Origin: Acetobacter papayae JCM 25143 | GTDB lineage: Bacteria; Pseudomonadota; Alphaproteobacteria; Acetobacterales; Acetobacteraceae | Direction: 5' to 3' | Length of the DNA: 39,377 nucleotides | NCBI RefSeq assembly: GCF_000613285.1 | Contig: NZ_BAIN01000021.1 | Coordinates: 1 to 39,377 of the forward strand | Notes under the pieces: generated by a model | The model's input: the letters and a program-made list of their open reading frames with translations, nothing else | Told to the model about the DNA's origin: nothing | Databases searched by the model: none | In this document: positions 1-9,768 of the stretch, piece after piece | Position numbering within the stretch: position 1 is the stretch's first letter | How the letters are laid out: the number at the start of each line of letters is the position of its first letter | Translations under genes and position numbers: made by a program

Positions 1-1808
1 CGTAGAACGGCGGGGCTGATGGCGGTCTGATCGTAGCTGCTGGTTTTGACGCCGACATGATCCGATCCGTAGTTGGAGCTTTCCACGCGCTGCACGCGCA
101 GGCCGCCCGTTACCTGTATGCGCTTGTCTAGTGCGGAAATCGTGTCTGCAAAAGCGAGGCTTTCCAGAGTGACCGTGCTGGCAATGGGGGCAGAGGCCGG
201 AATGGCAATATTGCCGCCCGAATAATAGGTGCCCAGACCGGAATAGATGTTGATCTTGTCGGGTGAGACCGCGTTGTTGTTGGCGAACTGTCGCCCCAGC
301 ATGTAATCAAGCCGGTTGGCGGAAAACGCGAGTTCCTGCGTAATCGGGCCACTGTCGATCTTGCCGCGCACCCCGACTTCGGCATTGAGGTAGCGCCCAT
401 GCTGGGCAATGCCGACAGGGGTGGAGGCTGTCGCATTGCCTTGTGAATCATTGATGATCATCTGCTGGTAGTAAGCGCCTTTGACCTGATAGTCATGAAC
501 GCCCACGGTGCCGTATGCCGTAAAATTACGGAAAAGATCGACCTCACTGCGGAAAACACCAAAGAAATCCTGCGCGTTCAGGTAGCTCCATGGCAGGTTG
601 AAGTTTCTTTTCACCCGCCCCGCATCTGGCACGGCAATGCCGGTGGCCAGATCATAATATGGCAGAACACCGTTGATATCGCGCACCTGATAGCCAAAAT
701 CGGTGGAAAAGCGCACATGATGCAGGCGCAGGTCTATGCCTGAGGCGACCAGAGCGGTTTTCATGTCGTTGTAGTCAATAGGGCTGGAGCCGGAGCGGAT
801 CATGCCGTTCAGCCGCACGCCAAGCTGTTTCTCCTTGCCAAAGCGCCTGCCCAGATCCGCATGGCCACCAAACTGCGTGTTGGATGTGTAATCCGCTTCG
901 ATTTTGGTGATAGGCTTGTCATGTGCGCGTTTAGGAATGATGTTGACCACACCACCAACACTGCCGCCGGGTGTCATGCCGTTCAGCAGGGCGGCGGGGC
1001 CACGCAGCACTTCAACCCGCTCGGCCAGTTCGGATGTAATGCCGTTAAAAGGCAGCATGCCGTAAATGCCGCCCAGAGCCATATCCTGATTGTCGATATT
1101 GAAACCGCGGATCTGTATACGCTCGACCCCGGCGGTGCCGGTAGCAAAGCCTGCGCGCACGGAAGGGTCGTCCTTCAGGGCATCGCGTATAGTCCTGATC
1201 TGGCGTTTTTCTATAAAGTCTTCAGTATAGATGGTGGTATTAAACGGTGTGTCCATGACATCGCGGTTGCCGAATATGCCAAGCTGCCCGCCGCGTGCGT
1301 TCTGCCCGCCGGGCAGGGTGGCAGGCAGATTGCCTATCATGGCGGAGGAAGGCAGTTCCGAACCGGCAACACGCACGGGGCCAAGCATGATGCTGGTGGC
1401 TGCATTCTGGATAACAATCGTATCCCGTCCGGCATAACGATAGGAAAGACCTGATTGGGAAAGCAGTTTTTGCAAGGCCTCCTGTGCGGACATGGAGCCA
1501 GTAACCGGCGCGGATGTCTTGCCTGCCAGCAGGGCCGGGTCATAGGTGATCTGAATACCGGTTTGCTTGCCATAAGCCGCCAGAGCCTGCCCTAATGGCT
1601 GGGAGGGGATGTCATACGCGTGGGCTGCTGTTTGTGCGGCTTGCACAACGGAGGCGTCTGCCGCTCGGGCGGGCAGTGTATTCAGGCTGGTCAGGGCAAA
1701 AAACAGGCCAGCTGGAATGGCCAGAATAACCGGGCGGTTGAGCCATGCCTGACGCAGGCCGGGTTTTCTTGGGTGGCTCATGATGCGGGGTGCAAGTTCA
1801 GGTTCCAT
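1..1808 (-). CDS. TonB-dependent siderophore receptor, FecA type with signalling domain (3' end outside window)
   Basis: Outer-membrane receptor that imports a ferric siderophore using TonB energy. The minus-strand frame stays open from an ATG at 1808 to the window edge, giving about 602 codons without the end of the barrel. A hydrophobic signal stretch ending near PARAADA is followed by an STN domain (about residues 70-125, starting YDIPSQPLGQALAAY). A plug domain follows (about 165-270), with IQIRGFNI and VEVLRGPAALLNG as recognisable motifs, and then barrel sequence. The STN domain is the part that talks to FecR in FecIRA systems, and fecR and fecI lie directly upstream on the same strand. 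AAGG eight bases before the ATG supports the start. The substrate cannot be told from sequence. No break is seen in this frame. Confidence 0.93.
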   Translation of the reverse strand, partial: MEPELAPRIMSHPRKPGLRQAWLNRPVILAIPAGLFFALTSLNTLPARAADASVVQAAQTAAHAYDIPSQPLGQALAAYGKQTGIQITYDPALLAGKTSAPVTGSMSAQEALQKLLSQSGLSYRYAGRDTIVIQNAATSIMLGPVRVAGSELPSSAMIGNLPATLPGGQNARGGQLGIFGNRDVMDTPFNTTIYTEDFIEKRQIRTIRDALKDDPSVRAGFATGTAGVERIQIRGFNIDNQDMALGGIYGMLPFNGITSELAERVEVLRGPAALLNGMTPGGSVGGVVNIIPKRAHDKPITKIEADYTSNTQFGGHADLGRRFGKEKQLGVRLNGMIRSGSSPIDYNDMKTALVASGIDLRLHHVRFSTDFGYQVRDINGVLPYYDLATGIAVPDAGRVKRNFNLPWSYLNAQDFFGVFRSEVDLFRNFTAYGTVGVHDYQVKGAYYQQMIINDSQGNATASTPVGIAQHGRYLNAEVGVRGKIDSGPITQELAFSANRLDYMLGRQFANNNAVSPDKINIYSGLGTYYSGGNIAIPASAPIASTVTLESLAFADTISALDKRIQVTGGLRVQRVESSNYGSDHVGVKTSSYDQTAISPAVL

Positions 1809-1829
1809 ATGTGTCGCCTTGTCAAACTA

Positions 1830-1844
1830 TGAGAATGAATCGCA
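1830..1844 (-). promoter_or_regulatory. Candidate Fur box upstream of the TonB receptor
   Basis: Read on the minus strand, TGCGATTCATTCTCA matches the 7-1-7 Fur consensus TGATAATNATTATCA at 10 of 14 scored positions. It lies 22 bases upstream of the receptor start, where iron-bound Fur would block transcription. Seen by eye only. Confidence 0.4.
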
Positions 1845-1874
1845 TTTGAAATAGGGACGGGAAGCTGAGGCCTT

Positions 1875-1903
1875 TTTATAGGGTGGATTGTCAAATTATT
1901 TTC
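1875..1903 (-). promoter_or_regulatory. Candidate FecI-type promoter for the TonB receptor
   Basis: On the minus strand GAAAATAATT is followed, 17 bases after GAAAAT, by TATAAA. The GAAAATAATT block resembles the -35 region of the E. coli fecA promoter recognised by FecI. It lies between fecR and the receptor gene, where a FecI-dependent promoter is expected. The -10 match is general. Confidence 0.4.
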
Positions 1904-1952
1904 ATAAAGCAGGATGAGTCAGAAAACCGTGCGGGCATGGCGCCTGAAGCGG

Positions 1953-2987
1953 TCAGGGTTTACGGGGGTGAGCGGCAGCGGTTGCAATCAGCATATGATC
2001 CGCTACTTCGCGCACACGCCCGCCGGATGGCACAACCGCAGCCCTGAGGGCGGCGGGGATGTTGCCCAGATCATACACCCCCCCAACATGCCGGGAGAGA
2101 AGGGCCGGGTTCCAGCTTACGATATAGCCGGAATAATAGCGCCTGAGTGTGTTGGTTACATGCCCGACCGTATCGTTGCTGACAACGAGCATGCCTGTCT
2201 GCCATGAACCAATGGTGTCCGGCACAACGGTTTCGCGCGTTATGCCGCCGGTTGCGCGGTCCACCCGGATTTCTTCTCCCGCTCCCAGCACGAGTTCCTG
2301 CCCTTGTGGGGTATTGGATACGCCCACAAGGCCTTCCTGCACGCTGATCCGCACTTCCGTTGAATCCAGCCCGATATCAAAGCGGGTGCCGATATCACGT
2401 GCCTGCGTGGCTCCGGCCGTAACGCGGAAAGGCCGCTCCGCATTATGCCGAACCTGAAAAAAAGCCTCACCGGCCAGCAGGGTAATGTCACGTGCCTGTG
2501 GGCGATAATGTACGGCTATTGCCGAGCGTGCGCCGAGCGTGACGATGCTGCCATCCGCGAGGGTGATGGTCTGGTTTTTGCCGGTTGAAGTCCTGTAGTC
2601 GGCCTGCAGGGCAATACGGATATCAGGCAGGACAAGTGCTCCCGCCGCACAGAATGCGACGCTAAGAGCGCAGGCCATGGCCGTCCGCCGCACGGTAGCC
2701 GGAGAGGGGGCGCGTGCAAAAGCAGCAGACATGCCAGCGAAAGGGGCAGACTTGTTATGCGTCTTGGCTGAACTGGGGTGAGGGAACAGAACCGGTTCGG
2801 TAGCACCGGACAGTCGCCAGACATGCAGCGCGCGCGCCCAGGCATGGGCATGCGCGGGGGAGCGGGCAAACCAGACGGAAAACTCCCTGCGCAGAGCCGG
2901 GTCATGCGGGTTTTCCGTCAGGTGGATGATCCACAGACTGGCTTCGCTACCCAGCGGGTCGTACGAAGGGGAAGGGTTATCTGTCAT
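1953..2987 (-). CDS. fecR: FecR-family anti-sigma/signal relay protein
   Basis: Inner-membrane regulator that passes the signal from the receptor's STN domain to the FecI sigma factor. The N-terminal cytoplasmic part has the family's Trp-rich pattern (ASLWIIHLTENP, FSVWFARSPAHAHAW). A single membrane segment follows (MACALSVAFCAAGALVL), then the periplasmic FecR domain with ITLADGSIVTLGARSAI and RPFRVTAGATQARDIGTRF. I chose the ATG at 2987 (MTDNPSP); the frame stays open to 3008. It lies between fecI and the receptor gene on the same strand, the usual order. Length, about 344 residues, is normal for the family. Confidence 0.92.
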   Translation of the reverse strand: MTDNPSPSYDPLGSEASLWIIHLTENPHDPALRREFSVWFARSPAHAHAWARALHVWRLSGATEPVLFPHPSSAKTHNKSAPFAGMSAAFARAPSPATVRRTAMACALSVAFCAAGALVLPDIRIALQADYRTSTGKNQTITLADGSIVTLGARSAIAVHYRPQARDITLLAGEAFFQVRHNAERPFRVTAGATQARDIGTRFDIGLDSTEVRISVQEGLVGVSNTPQGQELVLGAGEEIRVDRATGGITRETVVPDTIGSWQTGMLVVSNDTVGHVTNTLRRYYSGYIVSWNPALLSRHVGGVYDLGNIPAALRAAVVPSGGRVREVADHMLIATAAAHPRKP

Positions 2988-3087
2988 AGGCACGGCATGA
3001 CACTCCACGCTCCATCAACCGGGCGGCAGACCAAAAGCGGTCCTATGAAAGAGAGGGGGCGTGCGTGCATTTTTAAAGGCAGTCAGT

Positions 3088-3615
3088 TCAGTTTCTAGGT
3101 TCGGCTTGATCAAGAGCCGCCTGACAGGCTGTCATGGCTTCTGTCACCAGTTGTGCGGCCCGCGCGGTTGAAATATCCAGTGCCACGGCAATTTCGCGCA
3201 GTTTACAGCCGCCGAAGCGCTTCATTTCAAAAGCAAGACGCATGCGTTCAGGCAGGGTGGCCAGCGCGGTTTCGATAATTGCCAGTTCCTCACAGTTGCT
3301 CAGATAGGTTTCGGGTGAACGCGGGTCGCTCAGCAGGTTCTGAATGGCGCTATCCGCTATGTCGGTTTCATTGCGGACACGGCCAAAGCGCAGGAAATCG
3401 ATGGCCAGCCTGCGGATAACCTGCAGCAGATAAGGCACTGGGCTTTGTATTTCTGTGCCTTTTCCATGCACCAGCGAAGCCTTGATAAAGGCATCCTGCA
3501 CGATGTCCTCAGCCCGGGCACGGCAGCCGACAATGCTTGCCGCCACGTCTACAAAATGCAGGCGATGGCTGAGATAGACGTTCAGAATGGGTTCTGAATC
3601 CTTCACCGTGCTCAA
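3088..3615 (-). CDS. fecI: FecI-family ECF sigma factor
   Basis: Extracytoplasmic-function sigma factor that directs RNA polymerase to the receptor gene when the siderophore is bound. Region 2 is visible as AEDIVQDAFIKASL and region 4 as MRLAFEMKRFGGCKLREIAVAL, followed by the helix-turn-helix. The length of 175 residues is typical. The only suitable starts are TTG at 3615 and GTG at 3606; AGGA lies just before the TTG. fecR begins 100 bases downstream. Such genes are usually Fur-controlled, but I found no convincing Fur box upstream of this one. Confidence 0.92.
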   Translation of the reverse strand: MSTVKDSEPILNVYLSHRLHFVDVAASIVGCRARAEDIVQDAFIKASLVHGKGTEIQSPVPYLLQVIRRLAIDFLRFGRVRNETDIADSAIQNLLSDPRSPETYLSNCEELAIIETALATLPERMRLAFEMKRFGGCKLREIAVALDISTARAAQLVTEAMTACQAALDQAEPRN

Positions 3616-3918
3616 GGTCCTGCCGTGGGTAAGGGGTCAAAAAAACATGCCAGACCGGGCTGTGCGGGCTCGCGTGCTTTCGGTGTATTGCGACAGGTTC
3701 TTAACCGCAACTTCTATTCGTTCTGTATTGGTCAGAACGCCACAGTGCGAGCACTTTCAGCCCTCAAATGCAGTCAGAGCATAAAAAAATGCAGGAATGG
3801 CTATAAAAATGCCTCCCTCGTTCGTCCCTTATATTAAGGGCAGTTTTATGCTGCTTCGAGGCCGCTTTTGTGGTGCTGCGAATCGTTGGCTGGAAAGGGG
3901 CGGACAGGCCGCGTCGGT
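3616..3918. other. Intergenic stretch between fecI and the end of sbcC
   Basis: About 300 bases, AT-richer than the flanking genes, which must hold the fecI promoter (minus strand) and the sbcC transcript end. The only structure I see is a short inverted repeat, CCCTT (3826-3830) and AAGGG (3836-3840). The short open frames here show no recognisable protein. Confidence 0.5.
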
Positions 3919-6900
3919 TCAGTCAGTCATGATGCTGAGCGTGCTGCGACCGCTGGCACCGGGTGTAATCTCGACCTTGACGGGAATACGTTCCTTCAGT
4001 TCCTCGACATGGCTGATCACCCCAACCCGGCGGCCTTGTGCGTGCAGATGCTCCAGCACGGCAATGGCCTGCCCTAGGCTGGCGGAGTCCAGTGAGCCGA
4101 AGCTTCATCTATGAACAGGCTTTCAATCCGCACACCATGCCCGCATGACATTTCCGACAGCCCCAGTGCCAGCGACAGGCTGACCAGAAAGCGCTCGCCG
4201 CCAGAAAGATTGTGCAGGCCACGGCTCTGGCCCGCCATGTCGTTGTCTACCACCTCGATCAGCATTGCGCTGTCCGCCGTTTCACCCCCGGCGCGCTGGA
4301 GCGTGTAGCGGGGTTTGAGGTCAGCCAACTTTTCGTTGGCAAAGCCCAGCAGGCGGTCAAGGGTCAGGTTCTGGGCAAAACCGCGCAAGACCTTGCCTTT
4401 GGCATCGCCCAGAAGATCGTTGAGGTCTTCCCAGACTTTGCCTTGCTGTTGGGCCTGTTCCAGATCGGCATGCAGTTTTTCTGTCTGGCTGCGGGCCTCA
4501 TCATCCTGCCGCAGGCGAAACAAGATGTCTTGCACAGTCGTTTTTGCCTGTTCTATCTCGGCTGTCGCAAGCTTTATCGTCTGCTCAAGCGACATCCCTT
4601 CCGGCGTGGGGTCGGTCGGGCGCGTGGTATCGTGCTGGTTCAATAGGTGCTGATGGGTGGCAACAGTTGCCTGCGCCGTGGCTATGGCTGTTTCCAGCGC
4701 GCGTAGGGCGTCGGCTTCAATTGCCAGAGCCGTTGCGCCAAGGTTGTTGGCACGTTCCACATCCGCGATACTCAGTGAGGCCTCTGCTAGACGTTCATCA
4801 AGGCGGCACTGGCTCTCTGTGTATTTTTCTTGCGTGGTTACAACCGCGTGTTCACAATCCTGCTTCTGTGTGCTGGCTTTTGCGGCGAATAGGTTTGCAT
4901 TTTCATGCGCATTGCGGGCGATTTTTTCCTGTGTGCTGGCTGTCTGTATGGTGGTAGCCAGCGTGGTTTCAACGGCCTGCACGGATTGCCCGTCCAGCAG
5001 GGTTGCACGCTCCTGCTCAAGGTTTGAACACTGTGTTTCAGCCAGTTTCAGGGCCTGTTGTGCTGCTTCTAGCTGCTGCTGTGCGGTTTTGTCGGCCTGT
5101 CTGGCCTCAGCCGCCCGCGCACTTAGTTCGGGCAAGGCGGCCTCGTTTGCCCGCAGGCGGGTGTTTTTATCTCGCCACTCGGCTGTTTTGTGCGCCAGCC
5201 ACTGGCCGGGATTGGGCTGGTTTTGCCAGTCCGGTGCAATTCTATCCAGCCTGTTGGCCAGAAAGCGGGTCAGCTCTTCCTGTTTGTGTATGGCGGCTGT
5301 CAGGTCGCTTTGCGTGGTGCTGTGGGCAGTCTGGGCCATGCGCAGGCGTTCAGCGGCGTTGTCTGAGAGCCTGCGCTGTTCCTCATAGCTGATACGGGCC
5401 TGCCGTTCGGCTTTGTCTGCTTCTTCCGCCTTTTCCTGTGCTCGGGCCATGGCCGTTTTTTGCTGGGTCAGGCTGTCCAGTCGGGTGCGGAGGCGGAGGG
5501 TCTGCGCCTCGGTATCGGGGGCTGGTGTTTCACCCTCTGCGCACAGGGCCTGATGCAGGGTGGTAGTGGCCTGTGCGCAGAGGGTTTCGTATTCACTCAG
5601 TTTTTGCTTGAGGCTTTTTTGTTGCTGCTCCAGCCGGGCAAGTGGCAGTTGGGCGGCCTTATCGGCTGCTGTCAGGTCGGTCAGTGTTTGTTCGGTGGTG
5701 CGCAGAGCCTGCTCGGCGGCTGTGGTCTCCGCACGCGCTTGTTCCACGGCCTCATCCAGCACTGTTGTGAGAGAGGCAAGGTGATGTTCCGTAGCTCCGC
5801 AGACAGGGCAGGGCTCTCCCGGTGTCAGTGCTTCGCGCAGCAGGCGTGCCGTGCCATCTGTCGCGGCGGAAAGTCGTGTGGCTGCCTTACGTTTTTCTTC
5901 TGCCCGGAGCCGTTGTTCAGGTAAAGCCTGTTCGGCATTTTCTCTGGCTTGCTGGCGTGTTTGTTGTTCCTGTGTCAGGCGGGCAAGGTCTGCAAGAATG
6001 TTCTTATATTCCTGCCTGCTCTGGTGGAGTAGCGAGAGGTCTTTTTGTAATGATGCATTATCCTGCTCTATTTTTGATAATGCGTTATATTCCGCCTGCA
6101 GTGCGTCACTTTGCTGCGTGGTGGGGGCGCACTCTCTTGCCGCGTGCAGGACTTGGGTGGCCTGCTGAAGAGAGGTTTGAGCGGCTGTGCAGTCCTGCTG
6201 GGCGGTCTTTATGGCCGCCTGCGCAAGGTCCAGTTCTTTTTCCTGTGTTGCCAGAGTGTGTTGCAGGGTCAGGATGCCCTGTTCCAACTCATGGCGGGCG
6301 GTCAGCCTGTCGGTAATATCGTGCTCATCATGCGTGAGCCGTTCAAGGGGCTGATGTTCATTCAGCCATGCTTGCAAATCAGCTTTCAGGTTCGTGGCGT
6401 TGGTGAGTGCTGCTGTGGCCTGTTCGGCCTGCTGGTGTGTGTCTCTGCTTTCAGCTTCGCAGGCAGTATGTTTTTCGCGTGCTGTGGTGTTAGCTTGTCT
6501 GGCGGTTGCCAGTGCTGATCGACCGTGCGGGCGGCTGCCAGTTGGGGGGCCGCTTCTGTCTGCCGTTGCTGGGCCTGTGTCAGGTGGTTTTCGGCCTCGG
6601 TTAGCGTTTGCCGGGCGGCCTGCACAGTGTTGCGGGCAGCTTGTTCCGCTATGCGGGCTTGTTCGACGGCTGTTTTGGCCTCTTCGTGTGTCTGTTTCGC
6701 GGCAAGGCTATTCCGCCAGATTTCGGCCAGAGCAAGGGCCTTCAGGTTACGGGCCAACGCATCGCGGCGGGGGGCGGCATTGTCCTGCTCGATTTTGGCA
6801 GCGGTCAGGGTCTTGTGGGCTTCTTCCAGCCGTGTGGCGTGCTGGATACGGTTTGTGTGCCACTCTTGCTGGGTTTGTAGGTTTTTCAGATGGACTTCAC

Positions 6901-7642
6901 TAGTAGTGAGGCTGTCTTGCGCGGTTTTATGGTGTGCCTCCAACTCCGCACGGGCCGTGGGGGCGAGGCAGCTTTTTGCTGCGATCTGCTGCTCTATGGC
7001 CTGATAGGCTTTTTTGACAGCACTCGCTTTTTCAAAAGCAAGCTGGCCAATACGGGTGTAGAGGGCCGTGCCGGTCAGCTTTTCGAGCAACAGGGCGCGC
7101 TCATCGCCCGGTGCCTTGATAAAAGCCTCGAACTCTCCTTGCGCCAGCACTACGGCGCGGCCGAACTGCTGTGCGTTCAGCCCGATCTGGTTGAGAATAT
7201 ACTCTTTGATTTCCTTCTTTTTGTCTGGCAGCGCCGGATGCGCGTCCAGACAGGTCAGCTCCATTCTGGAAGCCTGAAGGGCCCCATCGGGGCGCTTGCG
7301 TGCGCGTTGTACGTTCCATTGGCTGCGGTAGCTGTGCCCATCACGGCCTACGAATTCGAGTGCGGCATAGCCATCGCCCGTGGCATGGCGCAGGATACCG
7401 CGCGGGTCGCTGGGTGACAGGCCATCCTGTGTGCTTTCACCGCTACGGGGGGCGCTATCAAGGCGGGGCAGGCTGTCGAACAATGCCAGACACATGGCGT
7501 CCAGCAGGGTGGATTTACCCGCGCCCGTTGGCCCGGTTATGGCGAAAATACCTGCATTGGCCAGTGGCCCGTCACGGAAATCGAGCGAGAATTCTCCGGC
7601 AAGGCTGGCAAGGTTCTTGCCATGGATGGACAGGATCCGCAT
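3919..7642 (-). CDS. sbcC: SbcC, ATPase subunit of the SbcCD nuclease (two frame breaks)
   Basis: SMC-like ATPase (Rad50 homologue) that works with SbcD to cut hairpins and protein-blocked DNA ends. The N-terminal part (7642 to about 6505) has Walker A, GPTGAGKSTLLDAM. The middle is a long Gln/Ala/Glu-rich coiled coil with the zinc hook CPVCG. The C-terminal part has the ABC signature LSGGERFLVSLSLALGL and Walker B SLFIDE. Two one-base losses break the frame. Near 6505-6507, one added base joins the halves through HWQTARQANTTAREKH. Near 4102, one added base restores FIDEGFGSLDSASLGQA and moves the stop from 4074 to the TGA at 3919. Repaired length is about 1,240 residues. The start shares one base with the sbcD stop (TGATG). 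Real decay is possible, but see the window-wide pattern of losses. Confidence 0.9.
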
Positions 7643-8903
7643 CAGTTGTTTTCATCCATCTGGCCGCTATCATCCTCGCGCGAGGCGGCCAGAACCAGCT
7701 CGGCAAAGGCGCGGCTCAAGGCATCGCTCGGTGGTTTGTGGTGTTTGTGCTGATGCAGGGCGATAAAGACATCTTTCGCCTGCAGGTCGGCCAGATCCCG
7801 GCCGCGCTCACTCGGGGCGGCGTTCTGCCCACTTTGGGGTGCAACGCGACGGATGCGCGTCAGGCGCACGGGCTTGTCTTCCAAAGCCGCCAGAATACGG
7901 GCCTGCAGGTGTGGCTCAGGGCCATCGACCAGAATGGCAATTTCAATAAAAGGCCGCAGTCTGCGGGGCAGGTCTGGCAGATCAAGTGCTTGTATAGCCT
8001 TTACTGCGTCCGCAAGCGGGAGCGCGCCTTGCTCGGGAATACGCAGGAAAGCCACCGGGCGTGGAATGGGCAGGATATCCAGTATGGTGCCTGTCGGCTC
8101 CAGGATGGCCAGCGTTACGGAGTGGCGATAGGCGCGTTCCGTGGCGGAAAGCGGGAAAGGGGAGCCTGCGTAGCGAATGGGCATGGCGGCGTTGAGCGTT
8201 TGGGGGCGGTGCAGGTGGCCAAGGGCGACATAAGCGGCGCGGGGTCGAACAGGTCGGTGGCAGCGGCTTCCTCCCCCCCGATAACAAGGCGGCGCTCGGA
8301 GAGTTCGGACACCTCGCCCCCTGCTACGTGCAGATGGCCGCTCAGCACCATAGGCAGGTCATGCGCTTTTTGCGCTAGTGCCGTTATGATGCGGGCATAC
8401 AGCCCAGCAAGCCCATCGGCCTCAAGGTCAGAAGGGCGGCAGAAGGGAACAGCAGCCAGCCATGCAGCAGTCATGCCATCAGCGTTTTTCAGGGGGATAC
8501 AGATACGCTCCATATCTGGCGTGCGTTCATGGCGGGGTAGTCCCCCGATGAAATGCACATCTGTATCGACCAGTGCGCCCGGCAGGTCGATCCGCAGCGC
8601 GCTATCATGATTGCCGCCGATGATAATGATCTGTAGTCGCGGCAGGCGCTGGCGGATTTGGGCGATAAACCGGTAGAGCCGTTGCTGTGCGGGCACGGAT
8701 GGATTGGCCACATCGTAGATATCACCCGTGACCAGAAGGGCATCGGCCTGTGTCTGTTCCAGCGTGTCCGACAGCCATGCCAGAAAGGCATCGTGCTCGG
8801 CCTCGCGCGTGTGGCCGAACAGTTCATGGCCCAGATGCCAGTCCGATGTATGCAGCAGCCTGACCGGCTTTACGGGCGCGCCGGGGGGAGTAGGCGTTAT
8901 CAT
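7642..8903 (-). CDS. sbcD: SbcD, nuclease subunit of SbcCD (one frame break)
   Basis: Mre11-type metallophosphoesterase, the nuclease half of SbcCD. Metal-binding motifs appear in order: LLHTSDWHLGH, LLVTGDIYD, IIGGNHDS and VLSGHLHVAGG. The frame breaks near 8235-8240. One added base in the GCGCC stretch restores LFDPAAAYVALGHLHRPQTL, including the last metal-binding GHLH, and links to the downstream part ending at 7642. The ATG at 8903 gives a protein starting MITPTPP; an in-frame ATG at 8948 is an alternative and neither has a strong ribosome site. The open frame continues upstream into antisense of gpt, which is not coding. sbcC follows with a one-base overlap, so the two are translated as a pair. 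Confidence 0.9.
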
Positions 8904-9080
8904 GGGGCGAGGGTGCTGTGCAGCGTCAGGGAAAAAGCCATGTTTCATTATGGAGCAGGCAAATTGGGAAAGACAACACCCAGTCTGGCATGGCCATGCG
9001 TTGGAATATCCCCTCTTTAATGCGTTGCATGATGCCCGATTGCGGAGCATGTCTGTTTCTCTGATGGAACGACACACGAC

Positions 9081-9584
9081 ATGGAAAACGGAATGGCCAC
9101 GCACTACGCAACCGTGACATGGGACCAACTGCACAGGGATGCCCGCACGCTGGCGCGCCAGCTTATGCCGCTCATGCCGTTTAAAGGTGTGGTGGCCATT
9201 ACACGCGGCGGCATGATTCCTGCGGCTATTATTGCCCGTGAACTCGGCTGCCGCGTGATGGAAACCATTTCCGTGGTGTCTTACGATGAGGAACAGCAGG
9301 GAGAGCCCGTGATCGTCAAGCAGCCGGATGCGGCGGGCAATGGCGAAGGTTTTCTGGTGGTAGATGATCTGGTGGATTCCGGTGTGACCGCGCGGCTTGT
9401 GCGCGAACGTCTGCCAAAGGCGGTGTTTGCCTGCCTGTATGCCAAACCCAAGGGGCGCGAGCTGACCGACCATTTCGTGACGGAAGTCTCGCAGGATACA
9501 TGGGTGTTGTTCCCATGGGATACGGCGCCACTTTTCGTGCCACCTCTGGTTGATGGCGGTCGAGATGGTGACACGGCGGCCTAA
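9081..9584 (+). CDS. gpt: Xanthine-guanine phosphoribosyltransferase
   Basis: Purine salvage enzyme that joins xanthine or guanine to PRPP. The PRPP-binding signature FLVVDDLVDSGVTA is clear. VAITRGGMIPAAIIAREL and the C-terminal QDTWVLFPWD, FVPPLVDGG closely follow E. coli Gpt, only slightly shorter than this 167-residue protein. Two starts are possible: ATG 9081 (MENGMATHY) or ATG 9093 (MATHYATVTW). The second fits the family start better and has a GGAAAA stretch upstream. The gene diverges from sbcD, with 177 bases between the two starts. Confidence 0.93.
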   Translation: MENGMATHYATVTWDQLHRDARTLARQLMPLMPFKGVVAITRGGMIPAAIIARELGCRVMETISVVSYDEEQQGEPVIVKQPDAAGNGEGFLVVDDLVDSGVTARLVRERLPKAVFACLYAKPKGRELTDHFVTEVSQDTWVLFPWDTAPLFVPPLVDGGRDGDTAA

Positions 9585-9585
9585 C

Positions 9586-9618
9586 CCGATGTGCTGGCTG
9601 AAATTTTATCGGTTTTTT
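9586..9618 (+). terminator. Possible weak terminator after gpt
   Basis: CCGAT (9586-9590) can pair with ATCGG (9608-9612), which is followed directly by six T. The stem is only five base pairs with a 17-base loop, so this is tentative. Confidence 0.3.
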
Positions 9619-9631
9619 GATGTTACAGCTC

Positions 9632-9660
9632 TTGCCAGCGGGCGGCGGTGCGCTTAGGTT
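9632..9660 (+). promoter_or_regulatory. Candidate sigma-70 promoter for tRNA-Pro
   Basis: TTGCCA (9632-9637) and TAGGTT (9655-9660) are separated by 17 bases and lie 10 bases before the tRNA. The -35 match is good and the -10 poor. Position is the main support. Confidence 0.35.
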
Positions 9661-9670
9661 CTGGCTCGTT

Positions 9671-9745
9671 CGGGGCGTGGCGCAGCCTGGTAGCGCGCGT
9701 GTTTTGGGTACACGAGGCCCCCGGTTCGAGTCCGGGCGCCGACCA
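9671..9745 (+). tRNA. tRNA-Pro(TGG), acceptor stem two bases short
   Basis: The cloverleaf reads: acceptor CGGGGCG, D-stem GCGC/GCGC, anticodon stem CGTGT/ACACG around loop TTTGGGT (anticodon TGG), T-stem CCCGG/CCGGG with TTCGAGT, and encoded ACCA. The 3' acceptor strand should be CGCCCCG but reads CGCCG at 9737-9741, so two C are missing. As written it could not form a normal acceptor stem. Since this tRNA is normally essential, a sequence error in the C run is the likely reason. Confidence 0.9.
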
Positions 9746-9768
9746 CTGCAAAAGCGGGGAGCCCCGAT

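Noticed and set aside
3919-8903. True pseudogenisation of sbcC and sbcD
   Set aside because: All motifs are intact on either side of each break, and the breaks match the window-wide pattern of single-base losses. It cannot be fully excluded because SbcCD is dispensable.
8904-9473. Upstream extension of the sbcD reading frame across gpt
   Set aside because: This part is antisense to gpt, has no SbcD similarity, and the metallophosphoesterase domain begins just after 8903.
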